A stretch of DNA of 64,000 bases from the NCBI GenBank assembly GCA_021234155.1, contig JAJEKV010000085.1:2304896-2368895 (forward strand), written 5' to 3'. Shown piece after piece: positions 24,460-35,322 of the stretch. Origin of the DNA: Isoetes taiwanensis (lineage: Eukaryota; Streptophyta; Lycopodiopsida; Isoetales; Isoetaceae). Position numbers and translations under genes: made by a program. The notes under the pieces are model-generated. The model searched no databases. It was given only the letters and a program-made list of their open reading frames with translations, and was not told where the DNA came from. The first letter of the stretch is position 1. Every line of letters begins with the position of its first letter.

Positions 24460-25388
24460 GGAGGCTTCGGCGTGGCCCAGGCCCCGGCGATGTTGGCACC
24501 GTCTTAGCCCGATAGCCGCGGGAGTTATCCACTCTCTGCGCCTCCGTCCGGGCTGGTCTTCTTCCCAAAAGCCCGGCGGTCTTTAACTTATCCTTGTATT
24601 ATTTGCCCGGCCTTATAGACAACTCCCTTCCTCCGGGAGCTTAGCGGTGGGATCGTTGGTTTTGGGGTTGAGCCACTCCCGGATGCACCTCCTCCCTGTT
24701 GGTCCCGCTGATCTTGTCGGTCCGCTCCTCTTGCTCCAACTTCTGGCGCTCTTCAGGGGCCCTCCTTAGGTCTTCTTGGATCTGAGCAAAAGTTGGGCTG
24801 CGACACTGGCGATTAAGTTCAGCGTGGTACCTTTATTGGCCGAAGACCCATATCTATCGAATAGTTGTCGGATAGTCTATGCTGATGTCGGGGATTTCTC
24901 CCCATACAAAGGCTGTTGGAACCCTCATGCCATTGGTATGGGGGAACCTCAATGGCTCGCCATCGATGGCCGACAAAAGCCGTCTCCGAGTACCGGTACT
25001 CCCTACCCGGGGCTCTTGTGTGATGGGACCCTCTCGATTTCCGGTGGTCGTCTTCCCTGGCAAAACCCCTAATCCGGTCGGCCTCGAATCGACATCTTCC
25101 TCCTCGTATGGCCTTCTGTTGGGAGGATAAAATTTGATGAGCATCATCACCATGTCGGTTGCTCAACAAGGGTATATGGGGCTGGCGTAGGTTCAGCCCC
25201 GGATAAGGAATGGCTCACGAGAAGTGATAGGCGGGATATGGAATCCTATCGTTGTTCTCAAACCTATTGACCAGCTCATCCAACAAGATGTCGATGAGGG
25301 CTGGGTCGGTAGCCATGTGCTTAGCAATCATGGCGTAGATCTCCACGATGCTCATGGTGGTTGGATGGGCGCTCTTGGTGATGGCCAT
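24460..25388 (-). pseudogene. Element C: candidate tail and charged linker of the H3-like gene
   Basis: A minus-strand start at 25388 reads MAITKSAHPTT, which can be laid against the H3 start MARTKQTARKST (A, T, K, A and T shared). About 900 bp of linker with charged stretches such as EERQKLEQEERTDK lead to the HRFRPG block. The total length from this start to the end of the fold is close to that of the D gene (about 1.25 kb). The tail alignment is inference; the linker has no known domain. Confidence 0.5.
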
Positions 25389-25469
25389 AGGGAATAGTGG
25401 TAGCGGCGGCGAAAGAGGATAGCAAGGGGTATTTGAGATGCACAAGGCACAAGGGCGGAGGATCAAGGT

Positions 25470-26123
25470 CCGATCGGTGGCGATGGCGGAGGGCGGCTCG
25501 AGGCGGTTGGAGGCGAAGAAGCAAAAACAAATGATGAGAAAATGGTTTGCTAAGCGGCCAATTAACTTTTAAAATTTCAAAATTTTTTCCTTATTAACTT
25601 CAAAATTTTATTATTAAAAAAATATCTGGCGCCGGAAATACAGCGCCACATACGGTCGAGCGCCGATGGCATTATCTGGTTTTACGCCTCGGCGGGTGTC
25701 GTCGAAATGCTTGGCGCCCGAAGTTGACCTGGCGGGTCAGCGTTGATTTCGAGTCGGACGGATTGAGGCGCCCGAAACCGACATTTGGGCGCTTCTAACA
25801 GCCTTGGCGACAAAAAGCAAAGCGGCGCCCGAATTCGCTTTTTGGGCCTGCCCTTGACTATTTTTCGCCTGGAGTTATTTGTTTTAGGGTAATTGAAAGT
25901 CGCCCAATCAATGGAGCCATCATCTTTGTCATTTGAGTTACCCGGCGCCTGCTAGGCCTCCAATCTTGGCCCCTCCACTTCAAAGCTACAATTTCTTAGC
26001 AACCTAACACCAAACCAAACAACAAAGAGAACTAGCGACACATTGACTTAGCCTCCTCCTAACTACCGGGTGCTACGAGTTTAGTGTTTGGCGGTGCTAT
26101 GATTTGAACAACCGAAATCCGCG
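25470..26123 (-). other. Element C: leader between primer site and H3-like gene
   Basis: Non-coding leader of about 650 bp containing GGCGCC words and an AT-rich stretch at 25555-25630 (TTTTAAAATTTC, AATAATAAAATTTT on the minus strand). That stretch could hold a TATA-like promoter for the H3-like gene, by analogy with element D, but no clean TATA box stands out. Confidence 0.4.
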
Positions 26124-26135
26124 GCTCTGATACCA
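26124..26135 (-). other. Primer-binding site of element C
   Basis: TGGTATCAGAGC on the minus strand, four bases inside the 5' LTR. This is the well-known complement of the plant initiator-Met tRNA 3' end. Confidence 0.93.
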
Positions 26136-26139
26136 GCTT

Positions 26140-27719
26140 TGTGGCAGCTCCCGGAATATATCGACCCTCGGACGTATACATCACGGGGACTTTCCCCCCC
26201 ATGGCGACCATCTCACCATGGCGGGGCCCTCCGTCTATTCCGGGCCATCTATGAAATGTGGCCGAAGAAGGACCTGGAGGGTCATTAAACCACGCCTTCA
26301 ATGGGACTCCTCCGTCGGCGGAAGCATGAATCAAGGGTTAGCACGGCATGAATATATATAAATAACCACCCACGAAGGGTGGCGTATCCATCAAAATACC
26401 AGCGGCATAGATCATGCATCTAATCCTAAGAAAACACCCAAACCCCGGGTTCTACCGGCTCTCGGACTTCCGTGGGGATCGGTGGCAATTTGGGCCTCAA
26501 GAGATCGGCCAGACCCAGGAGTCTTGGCATGGCGTTGGCTGGCATAGAACATTGGCTAGGGTTGTCCACTCCATCCGCCCCTCCTGTGCACACTTTGCGG
26601 ATGGGTCAATTCATGCTATGGCTTTGCTATAGCCTTAGGAGACGCATAAACTTCGGGGCATCACCCTACGAGCCTACTCGGGTTCATGGCCGCCTGGTCG
26701 GATGGAGAGGGAGGTCGGGGAAGCGTCCCCTTCGGGAATCCGCGGTGGTTCCATGGGTGAGCTAGAGAATACGTGCCGCATCAGCGACCCCGCATCCGTG
26801 CGACTTACTCACCTAAATCTACTCAAAGTGCAAGGTGCTCCATACGGATCACACCTTCCCACCGGGGAGTGTCGGACCCATACCCGCCCTCGTGGCTATC
26901 GAGGCCTAGCCCTTTGTAGGAGTCTCGGGGAGCCTTGTATGCTCATGCAAGACCCCACCCCTCATGTCACTGCTTGTGTTCCTTGTGCGGTGCTAAGCGG
27001 ACCATAGCATCTAGGACCGGTGGGTTCTTGTGCCTGAGCCGCATCTAATGGGACTTTTAGCTATCTAGGAGCATACTACTTTACGGTTGAGGCCTCTACC
27101 CCCGTAATCCCCGTTTGGTCGGATCAAACAAAGAACCAACAATCCATCCTTTGAGTAAGAACCCGAATTGAATATAAAGAGAACTTGTTTGTACAATCAA
27201 GGGTTAGTTTCTATGATTGAATTACAAAGAGAACGAGAAAGCCGGACACAACCAAGTGTTAACTAAATTCACATAGCCACCTACCTGAATTACGGCTGGA
27301 CTCATTCCATGGGCGCCTCCATCTCTGGCGGTTGAAGATTCAATTTGTGGCTTCTGGGGGCGGCCAGTATGGTGGTTCTCTGGTGGTTGATGGCGCTCAG
27401 CTCTGGCCTTCCTTGGTGGATCTTTAGGAGTCAATCCCGGGGATAGGGGTCAAGTTGGCATCAAACTTGGCAACCCCCCATGCTGCCCAATCGATTGGGG
27501 CGGGTGAAGCCTTCTAATTGGTAATTATCCTAATTTCCTAGGTTATAGGTTATTATTATTAATGTGTTAAATTAGCATAGCTAATTTAATCCTTTATAAG
27601 GTAACCCCTAGGTTGCAATTAAGTTCCCATACCCCCATGGTAGTGTACCTTTAGGGAGTGGCGTGCTTGTATTTATGCGTGTCATTATAGTAGACCGTAT
27701 AAATAATTGGAGCGTCACA
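26140..27719 (-). repeat. 5' LTR of element C
   Basis: 1580 bp matching 14715-16297. A palindromic stem with the loop CGGTCTAC (minus strand) lies at 27685-27702, close to the upstream end of the LTR. Confidence 0.93.
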
Positions 27720-27724
27720 AGAGT

Positions 27725-27815
27725 ACTCGGTAGGTAAGTCTTAGCTATGTAATGATTCCGGTTTTCATGATTGTGCTTTTCTCTTGTGTATGGTAAGAGG
27801 GTGAGACTCTTAACA
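27725..27815 (+). repeat. 5' LTR of element B, second part
   Basis: Continues the LTR interrupted at 14714 and ends in CTCTTAACA, like the 3' LTR at 36049. Immediately after it, TTTTGGTTCCGTTCTTAGGG (27818 onwards) sits where the primer-binding site should be; I cannot assign the tRNA. Confidence 0.88.
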
Positions 27816-28429
27816 TATTTTGGTTCCGTTCTTAGGGACCCATAACATAACTGATGCATTCATTGAGGAGTATAAAAAAGAGTTGCGTAAGAAAGAGAAA
27901 TGTCTAGTTGCTAAAATATCCACAGGTGGAATTTGTCCAAAAAGCCATTAGCTTATGTGATACCTACTTCTTTCCTTAAAATGATGATCAAGGAAGTACC
28001 TAAAGTTGCTAAACCCACTAGAAAGATGAGAGGAAGTGTCACCCAAGCTTTAAGCAAACTGGAGCTATCATGGCAGGAAATTCAGTCTGTATCAGACTTG
28101 AATATCTCAGTCTAGACTTTGTTATTTTAAACTGAAATTTTACAGGGACTTAGAACAATGAGTAAGGTACCAGCCTGCCAAAATTCAGAACTTAATTCCA
28201 AGCATTAGTGATGGTATCATTAAAAGTTGTACCTGCTGTCCAGAAATTTCTGTACAGTAAAAAGTACTCAGAACTTCGATATATGTATAAGAGTCTTGCT
28301 GAGGACGCATAAAGAAGAGACAAGAGACAAAAGAGAGAAACAAAGAAGGAAAGATCTGAGAGAAGGGCTAGGAGAGAAGCCCAAAAATTACAAGAAGTAA
28401 GAGCATCACAGATTTTTACCCGATATTCA

Positions 28430-29960
28430 AAAATCTTTAGGATGAGTACTTCCCACCATAGATATCCCAAATATGGGTTAGGAAAAGATAAGGATACAAA
28501 TCCTAAAACTCATATTATGCAGTTTGAAACAATAAGCACATTAAATGGGGATACTAGTGATGATGTAAGAATAGCTTTATTCCCTACTACGTTGGAGGAA
28601 AAATAGCAAATTGGGTCTATGAGAACATGGACAATGTTAAAACATGGGCTGTTCTTAAAGAGAAGTTTTTGGAAGCATTCTACCAGTGCCTACTACGAGA
28701 GAGAGATTAAGGAGGAATTAAAAACTATCTGATTCAATCTAGTGAGAAACCAAAGGACTTTGCCATTAGAGTTTCTGAATTAGCAAGCAAATTGAGTCCT
28801 AAGCCTCATCTGCAGAAGACATAGTTAGCTGGTTTGTGCGAGGGGGATTTCTGTGCAATTAAGCAACAACTTGAATTAGAAGGTCAGGAGACCTTAGATA
28901 AGGCAATCAAGAGGGCTGCTGAGATCACTTCAATTCGAAAGTGCCGAGAAGGGTAAAACAGATTTGGAGCATATAGTGCAAAAAGAAAGTAAACCAAGAG
29001 GTGAAAGGAGTCAAAGATTTGCAATTTAAATTGCAAAGCATGGAGGAAAACGTCAAAAGATTGGCAAGTCGAGATAAAAAATAGAAGTTATGTGTGGTGT
29101 AATAAATGCTCTAAACGGGGCATTATGCAAATGAATGTAGGACATCTATAGGGGAAAAACATTGTCATATCTGTAATAAGGACAATCACGAAACTAAAGA
29201 TTGTTACTTTAATGCAAGAAACAAGGGAAAAGTAACTCTGAGAGGCTTATCTTTGTGGTGGTCGAGTCGTCAAGGAAGAAAAGAGGTTTCGGAAATAGAG
29301 TCTTTGGAAATGTGGCACTAAAGGGCATTATGCAAGAGAGTGCAAAGCCCCAATCGAGAAAGGAGAGACCGTGACTAAGAAAGTTGAGACCAAGGTAGAA
29401 GAAGCCCGGATGGTCAGCGTGGAAGAATATGATGGAAGTAAATGTTGTTACAAGAGGTAAAGCTCAAAGAGAAGGGATTCATGTTGAAAAGATTCCTATA
29501 GAAAATTCACGACGGAAGAAAAGAGAAATATACCCTAATGTGGAAGAGGAGGAAGCTGTTTATGAATTTACTAGAGAGCAAATTCATGAACTCTGAGAAC
29601 TCAAATTTACCCTCACAAGTAGAAGATGAAGATATCACACATTTAAGCAAATTAAAAGACCAAGTGAGGAAAATGTTGATTCCCACCCCGTTAAAATTGA
29701 TAGCAAAGTACTTTCCAGGATTTAAGGAATTTCAAAAGATGGATGAATGTGATAATGATCTCCAAAAGTTGAGTGAAGCGGATACAAGAAGCTACACGGT
29801 ACTTATAACTATTGAGGTGATAGCCAAGTACATACCAAGTATGGGAATACACGCATCATTGTATGAGAAGCAACATGTTTTCACCGCCTTCGGGACCGGA
29901 GCCAATGGACAAACAAACTCCCACATTGACATTGGAAATAAAAGAGCATGTTATACATAG
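28430..29960 (+). pseudogene. Element B: gag region
   Basis: Plus-strand readings include MSTSHHRYPKYGLGKDKD near 28442 and typical helical Gag sequence. CHICNKDNHETKDCY near 29165 is a CCHC knuckle (C-x2-C-x4-H-x4-C), preceded by a second knuckle-like block near 29097. The open 140-aa frame at 29538-29960 ends this part. It is broken in several places. Confidence 0.7.
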
Positions 29961-30060
29961 GGTTCCAATTGATGGTGGTCTTTGGAGTTAATATTATGGG
30001 CTTTGACCTTAGGAAAAAACTCAAACTAGGCGTTTACATCTTTGCATCTTTCCATGTTGA

Positions 30061-30636
30061 ATGGCGGACCAACGTCAAGTTGAACCCCTAGGCATTGTAA
30101 AGGAAGTTCCTTTTACAATTGCCGGCTTAAACTTCCAGCAAGATTTTGTTATCCTTGATACAAAAACAGGAACACTGGACTATCAAATTTTACTTGGTAG
30201 ACCATGGCTCAGGGCAGCCCAAGTTTTACACGATTGGTCGGATAACTCAATAAGGCTCAATAACCAAGGCAAAATCACCAAAATTGATTTGCCTACAGGA
30301 AATGCAACAATTTTAGTGGAGCAACCAGTCTTTTCCGATAGTGAAGTTGAGGATGACCTCTATGAGGAATTTGAAAATGATGAAGATTTCTATAATGTGC
30401 TACCAGTAGAATCTGAAATATTATCTTCGGACTCAGAAACATGTTACATGGCTGAGCCTGTACAAAAGCAAGGTGCTGGAACAACACAAGAAGTTGTTGT
30501 TCTAGAGTCCAGACCAGCACATCAAATGGAAAATAACATTTTGCATCCTCATCTTGGCACTCCAGAAACTGAACCAGTCAATTTAGGAACTGAAGGACAG
30601 CCACAAGAAGTTCGTCTTGGCCTGAATTTACCATGA
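30061..30636 (+). CDS. Element B: protease region, 191 aa
   Basis: The frame contains GIVKEVPFTIAGLNFQQDF and YQILLGRPWLRAAQVLHDW (residues about 40-63). The latter is the conserved ILLGRPWL block near the C-terminus of gypsy-type aspartic proteases. The C-terminal half is acidic (SDSEVEDDLYEEFENDED) and probably links protease to RT. It is part of the B polyprotein. Confidence 0.75.
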   Translation: MADQRQVEPLGIVKEVPFTIAGLNFQQDFVILDTKTGTLDYQILLGRPWLRAAQVLHDWSDNSIRLNNQGKITKIDLPTGNATILVEQPVFSDSEVEDDLYEEFENDEDFYNVLPVESEILSSDSETCYMAEPVQKQGAGTTQEVVVLESRPAHQMENNILHPHLGTPETEPVNLGTEGQPQEVRLGLNLP

Positions 30637-30886
30637 TTCGGGGATAATGCTTTACAATTACTTCAGCAATACAAGGATGTGTTTGCATGGAGTTATCTGA
30701 TTTAAGAGGCATTGACCCGTAAATTTGCCAAATGAGGATACCATTGGTGCCTCATGCTAAACCAGATCTATCAAAGGGCTTATCGATGAACCCAAACTTT
30801 GCCTTAAGTGTAAAAAGAAGAAATTCGAAGCATTTGTAAGTCGGATTTATCTTGAAGTTGAAACGAGTGAATGGGTATCTCCAATA

Positions 30887-33352
30887 GTGGTGGTCTTGAA
30901 GAAAAATGGTAAGCTCCGTGTATGTGTTGACTTCCGCAAGTTAAATGAAATGACAGAAAAAGATCATTTTCCATTGCCCTTCACTGATCAGGTATTGGAA
31001 AAGGTCGCAGGTCATGAATGCTATTCCTTCATGGATGGCTTCAGTGGTTACAATCAGATGAAGATCCACCCCAATGATCAACTAAAAACGACATTTATAA
31101 CTCCATTTGGTACATTTGCATACAGAGTGATGCCATTCGGCTTAAGTAATGCGCCATCATTATTTCAACGTGTGATGCTGATGGTCTTTAAGGGATATAT
31201 AGGGAATTTTATGGAAATATTTTTAGATGATTTCACAGTTTTTAGTAGCTTCAATGATCATATAACCAAGCTACAGTTGTGTTTCCAAAGATGCCGCCAA
31301 TATGGGGTGTCTCTAAATCCTGAGAAGTGTGTTTTCCTTGTAAAGCATGGCATGTTGCTTGGTCACGTTGTATGCAAAGAAGGATTGCTCACAGATCCAA
31401 GTAAAATTCAAGCTATAGTGCAAATGGATCCACCAAAAAATATCACAGAAGTAAAAAGATTTTTGGGAAAAGCCAACTATTATCGTAAATTCTGTGGTAA
31501 GTTGGCTGACATAGCAGCACCATTGAACCAATTGGTAAGTCCAAAAAGTAAATTTATATGGACATCGCAATGCCAACAAGCATTTGAAAGGATAAAAGTC
31601 TTAATGACTTCTGCTCCAATCCTGATAACTCCAAATTGGGATTATGAATTCCATGTTCATGTAGATGCTTCAAAAATAGCTATTGGAGCAGTCTTGGCCC
31701 AACAAGTTACTTCTAAAGTTGATCGCCCAATTCACTTTGCAAGTAAGCAATTAAATGCAGCTGAGCGGAATTACAATACCACAGAACGTGAAGGCTTAGC
31801 TATGGTTTTTGCCGTTCAAAAATTTCGTCACTATTTACTGGGCAATTTCTGTATATTCTATGTGGACCATCAAGCGCTATTATATTTGATCAACAAACCT
31901 TGTGTTACAGGAAGAATCACTCGCTGGTTATTAATCTTACAGGAGTTCAATTTTAGAGTGGTTTTAAAACCTGGAACATCCCATACAGTCCCAGACCACT
32001 TATCCAGATTAACAACAGGGGAATCCCCCACAGGTGTAAATGTTGAATTGCCTGATGTGAGCCTTTTCAAAGTAGTGGCAACCCCACCATGGTATGCTGG
32101 TTTAACAGAATATTTAGCATCTGGTAAATGCCCTGATAAGCTTTCACGGCCGCAACAGAAGGATTTCATTCGAAAAGCATCCAAGTTTTGTCTTATCTCG
32201 GGACAACTCTATAAGAGAGGGCAAGATAATGTTCTAAGAAGATGTGTAATGCCTCATGAAATAGAGGACATTCTTCAAGAAGCGCATCAAGGGATAGGTG
32301 GAGGACACTTTGCAGCAGACATCACAGCTAAAAAGATATTACAAGGGGGTCTATGGTGGCCCACACTTTTTAAAGACTGTTTGAATGAAGCACGCACTTG
32401 TGACATTTGCCAGCGTATGGGTAAACCTGGAGAACATAGCTACATGCCACTTACACCAATCTTACCGTTGGGCCCCTTTGAAAAATGGGGCATGGACTTT
32501 GTTGGTCCAGTAAATCCCCCTGCAGCTAGAACTAAAGCCCAATACATTTTGATTTTAACAGATTATAATACGAAATGGGCAGAGGCAAGAGCTTTGAAAG
32601 ATAATACCGCGTTGAGTGTGGCTAAAGTTTTATACCAGCAGATCATAACACGATTTGGGTGCCCTCTTGAGCTAGTAAGTGATAGAGGTGTGCATTTTCT
32701 AAATGAGACAATTGAAACTCTTGTACGAAACTTTCTCATTACCCATCGGAAATCCACTCCTTACTACCCAAGAGCAAATGGGCAAGCGGAATCCACTAAT
32801 AAAACATTGATTACAATCTTGAAAAAGATTTGTGAATCTACAAGAACAGATTGGGAACTTAAACTTCCGGCTGTATTATGGGCATATAGGACTGCCTACA
32901 AAACTGTAACAGGCCAGACACCATTTCAACTTACATATGGCATAGAGGCAGTTATGCCTTTTGAGTTTGTAATCCCGAGTCTTCGAATAGCAGTACAAGA
33001 TAGATTGTCACTTGACAAATCAGTTGCACATAGGTTATTCCAATTGGAATCCTTGGATGAAAAACGCCAATATGCACTTTGGCAACAACAAGTGGCTAAG
33101 CAGGCTAGAAAAGCTTGGATAGACAAGAAACAGAAGAAGAAAAATTTCAATAAGGGTGACAAAGTTCTATTATATGACTCTAGATACAAGCAACATCCAG
33201 GAAAACTGAAAATCAGATGGTTAGGTCCTTTTCTAATTCATCATGTAAACGACAATGGCTCGGTACATTTAGCAGATTTGGAAGGACATATATTACCTTT
33301 AATTGTAAATGGTAGCAAAGTTAAAGAAATACATGGAGAAACCTACCATTAA
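30887..33352 (+). CDS. Element B: pol (RT-RNase H-integrase), 821 aa
   Basis: RT copies RNA into DNA, RNase H removes the RNA, and integrase inserts the copy. RT: LRVCVDFRKLNEMTEKDHFP (about residue 9), [16 protein letters not shown], and active site FLDDF near residue 108. RNase H: HVDASKIAIGAVLAQ, TTEREGLAMVFAVQKFRHYL and VDHQALLYLI. Integrase: an H-H-C-C zinc block (H..GIGGGHFAADIT ... CDICQRMG), then D-D-E blocks WGMDFVGPVNP, LVSDRGVHFLN and YYPRANGQAESTNK. A GPY/F-type end follows (KLKIRWLGPFLIHHV). No chromodomain is seen after it. The FPLPFTD and FMDGFSGYNQ wording points to the Tat/Athila side of Ty3/gypsy. Confidence 0.95.
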   Translation: MVVLKKNGKLRVCVDFRKLNEMTEKDHFPLPFTDQVLEKVAGHECYSFMDGFSGYNQMKIHPNDQLKTTFITPFGTFAYRVMPFGLSNAPSLFQRVMLMVFKGYIGNFMEIFLDDFTVFSSFNDHITKLQLCFQRCRQYGVSLNPEKCVFLVKHGMLLGHVVCKEGLLTDPSKIQAIVQMDPPKNITEVKRFLGKANYYRKFCGKLADIAAPLNQLVSPKSKFIWTSQCQQAFERIKVLMTSAPILITPNWDYEFHVHVDASKIAIGAVLAQQVTSKVDRPIHFASKQLNAAERNYNTTEREGLAMVFAVQKFRHYLLGNFCIFYVDHQALLYLINKPCVTGRITRWLLILQEFNFRVVLKPGTSHTVPDHLSRLTTGESPTGVNVELPDVSLFKVVATPPWYAGLTEYLASGKCPDKLSRPQQKDFIRKASKFCLISGQLYKRGQDNVLRRCVMPHEIEDILQEAHQGIGGGHFAADITAKKILQGGLWWPTLFKDCLNEARTCDICQRMGKPGEHSYMPLTPILPLGPFEKWGMDFVGPVNPPAARTKAQYILILTDYNTKWAEARALKDNTALSVAKVLYQQIITRFGCPLELVSDRGVHFLNETIETLVRNFLITHRKSTPYYPRANGQAESTNKTLITILKKICESTRTDWELKLPAVLWAYRTAYKTVTGQTPFQLTYGIEAVMPFEFVIPSLRIAVQDRLSLDKSVAHRLFQLESLDEKRQYALWQQQVAKQARKAWIDKKQKKKNFNKGDKVLLYDSRYKQHPGKLKIRWLGPFLIHHVNDNGSVHLADLEGHILPLIVNGSKVKEIHGETYH

Positions 33353-33577
33353 TGTCCCGCGGGGCCATGCCAATTCCAAAGCAAAGATGCCTAGCAATTA
33401 CCTTATACTTGTGGGAATGGCAAGAAACCATGTTTCAGCCACACTTCTATAGGAAACTCAAACGAAAGCACACCATGCAAACGCCATTTTAAGCTTAATC
33501 ATGACACCAATACGGACCATCTCTAAAAGCATTGGTGGAGTGATAATTGCATAAAAGTTTATCCTAATGATGATTTT

Positions 33578-35002
33578 ATGGAGGCTATGCATTATATTGA
33601 ATTCTGGTCTCCACATAAAATCCTACTCTACTTTGGCAAGGGTCCAAACCATGCCGTAAGACATAGATATACGCGATTTAAACTTGAACGTGAGCAGGTT
33701 CTAAATAGGTATCTTTTAAAACAAAGAAGTTGGGCACATCAAATTCAAGGGAAAACTGAAAACAGAATTCTTTCTAAAAATAATATTAAAAGAGACATTG
33801 TGTTGTCTTGTACCACGGTTGAAAATGTAACTCATTCAAAAAATCAGATATTGTTCTGGCTGAATTTGCTTAGAATGTTCTTTTCTAGAATCATGCAGGG
33901 CGTTCATGACCTTTATGTGGTCAAAAATCAGAAAGTTCAAACTGAAAATTTTCTCAAGAATATCTTCTCATTTCTGACAATGTCTTTTCAATTGTTCCAG
34001 GATAAAACTCCAAGTTCAATCTCTATCCTTGATGGGGTTCTTGAGGAGCAAGTTGCATTAGCAAGCAATCATGATACACCAGGGGCTGATTTTGTGTCTC
34101 CCAAGCCAACCTTCTTTGAACGGAAGCAAGATCTTCTCAAACGCAATGAAGAATTATTCAATGAGATGCTTGATGAGTTGCAGATGCAAAGTAAGGCCAT
34201 GGCTGATTTAGAAAGTCAAATCACAAGTGTGGAACGCCAAAATTCTGAGTTCCAAATAGAAATCCAGCAGAAGACTGACCAATACAAGGATTTGCTAGCC
34301 AAATATGATGTTTTGGCTTTGGATCATTTTAATATGAAAAAGCAAAATGCTACAGGTACAAATGACCATTTTGAAAAACAGAAAAACTTGCTCAAGGAGC
34401 GAACAAAAATGCTTATCCAAAAGCTCCAGAATCTGACCCAAGAGAATCAAACTCTTACGCACCAACTTACGATGAACAATGATCACCAAGCTACCATGGT
34501 TGTACCAGCTTATGAATTTTTATTGTTGCCACCTTATAAGGAAGCAATCACAGACTTATGGAGAAGAGGGCTTCTAAAAGATCCAGAAATTCGCGAAATG
34601 TTCATGCAAGCACCTTTGCATTTACAGGAATCACTAAACTTTGATCCGATGTATCACCGTAGGCTTGATTGGAGTACGAGCGACCAGCAAGGGCTTTGCA
34701 ATTGGGCTGTCATACCAGGTTCTTCTTGGGCAACGGAAAAGAATATAGTTCAAAATTTGAGGAACTTCATTGCTACTGCGCAAAACAGTCCAGACCTTAC
34801 TATTTACAAGCAAGCAGCTTATTGTCAATTGCTGGTTATAATACTTGAAAGCAATGCTAGCAGCAAGGAGCCCCTCATGAACATCGATCCTAATCGATCA
34901 TGTAAACCAACAATGATGGATCTGGACTTGTTTGAAAAATCAGCCACATGCCTTCTGAATATATCAAAGTTTTTGAGTCAATGGCTAAGGAGAACTTCTT
35001 GA
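33578..35002 (+). CDS. Element B: third ORF after pol, coiled-coil protein, 474 aa
   Basis: A long open frame sits in the env position but has no signal peptide, furin-like site or membrane anchor that I can see. Residues about 180-305 form a strong heptad-rich coiled coil (DLLKRNEELFNEMLDELQ, LESQITSVERQNSEFQIEIQ, LIQKLQNLTQENQTLTHQL). The C-terminal part (RRLDWSTSDQQGLCNW ... IATAQNSPDLTIYKQAAY) has weak similarity to readings at 39850-40030 in element A. The role is unknown; a structural or Gag-accessory protein is as likely as any. The frame at 34948-35322 overlaps its end and runs into the LTR. Confidence 0.7.
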   Translation: MEAMHYIEFWSPHKILLYFGKGPNHAVRHRYTRFKLEREQVLNRYLLKQRSWAHQIQGKTENRILSKNNIKRDIVLSCTTVENVTHSKNQILFWLNLLRMFFSRIMQGVHDLYVVKNQKVQTENFLKNIFSFLTMSFQLFQDKTPSSISILDGVLEEQVALASNHDTPGADFVSPKPTFFERKQDLLKRNEELFNEMLDELQMQSKAMADLESQITSVERQNSEFQIEIQQKTDQYKDLLAKYDVLALDHFNMKKQNATGTNDHFEKQKNLLKERTKMLIQKLQNLTQENQTLTHQLTMNNDHQATMVVPAYEFLLLPPYKEAITDLWRRGLLKDPEIREMFMQAPLHLQESLNFDPMYHRRLDWSTSDQQGLCNWAVIPGSSWATEKNIVQNLRNFIATAQNSPDLTIYKQAAYCQLLVIILESNASSKEPLMNIDPNRSCKPTMMDLDLFEKSATCLLNISKFLSQWLRRTS

Positions 35003-35322
35003 TACAAGCAAACAGCGCATATTATGACACAAGTATGGCAGTACATGGTGCTAGAAAGAAGCAAATCTATCTTTTCAACAAGCATTGCCGCAAGTATCAC
35101 ATCTGCCAACCCAAGGAGCCAAAGGCTTGTGTGGATCCTATGCTCCACACAAAAAAGGGGGGAGCAGAATATGATAAGGCCATTGACACAATTGTTGACC
35201 AACAAGACGATCCTAGAGAAGATTCTGAAAATGAGCCATCCGACTATGCCAGTCACTACAAACGACGGCGTAGAAGCTCTGCAGCTAAAAATGAGAAGTC
35301 CTTGATCGAAGATAAAAAGTAA
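34948..35322 (+). CDS. Element B: small ORF running into the 3' LTR, 124 aa
   Basis: It overlaps the end of the coiled-coil ORF and crosses the LTR boundary at 35172. The last third is encoded by the LTR itself and ends in a basic patch (HYKRRRRSSAAKNEKSLIED), which looks like a nuclear localisation signal. Whether it is translated is unknown. Confidence 0.35.
   Translation: MPSEYIKVFESMAKENFLIQANSAYYDTSMAVHGARKKQIYLFNKHCRKYHICQPKEPKACVDPMLHTKKGGAEYDKAIDTIVDQQDDPREDSENEPSDYASHYKRRRRSSAAKNEKSLIEDKK
35145..35171 (+). other. Polypurine tract of element B
   Basis: CACAAAAAAGGGGGGAGCAG followed by AATA, directly before the 3' LTR start TGATAAGGCC at 35172. Confidence 0.8.

Larger units (their letters stand above)
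14715..27719 (-). mobile_element. LTR element C, Ty3/gypsy chromovirus-like, carries a histone H3-like gene
   Basis: 13,005 bp on the minus strand. LTRs are 14715-16297 (3' LTR) and 26140-27719 (5' LTR); in element sense both begin TGTGACGC and end GCCACA. The initiator-Met primer site TGGTATCAGAGC lies at 26135-26124. A polypurine tract AAGGAGGGGAGAA lies at 16310-16298. In element order the content is: H3-like gene, second accessory gene, gag, protease, RT, RNase H, integrase. The 5-bp duplication is perfect. Gag and RT match element D. The element is broken in many places. It is the youngest of the three nested elements. Confidence 0.93.

Noticed and set aside
33578-35002. Envelope gene in element B
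   Set aside because: No signal peptide, membrane span or cleavage site; the central part is a plain coiled coil.
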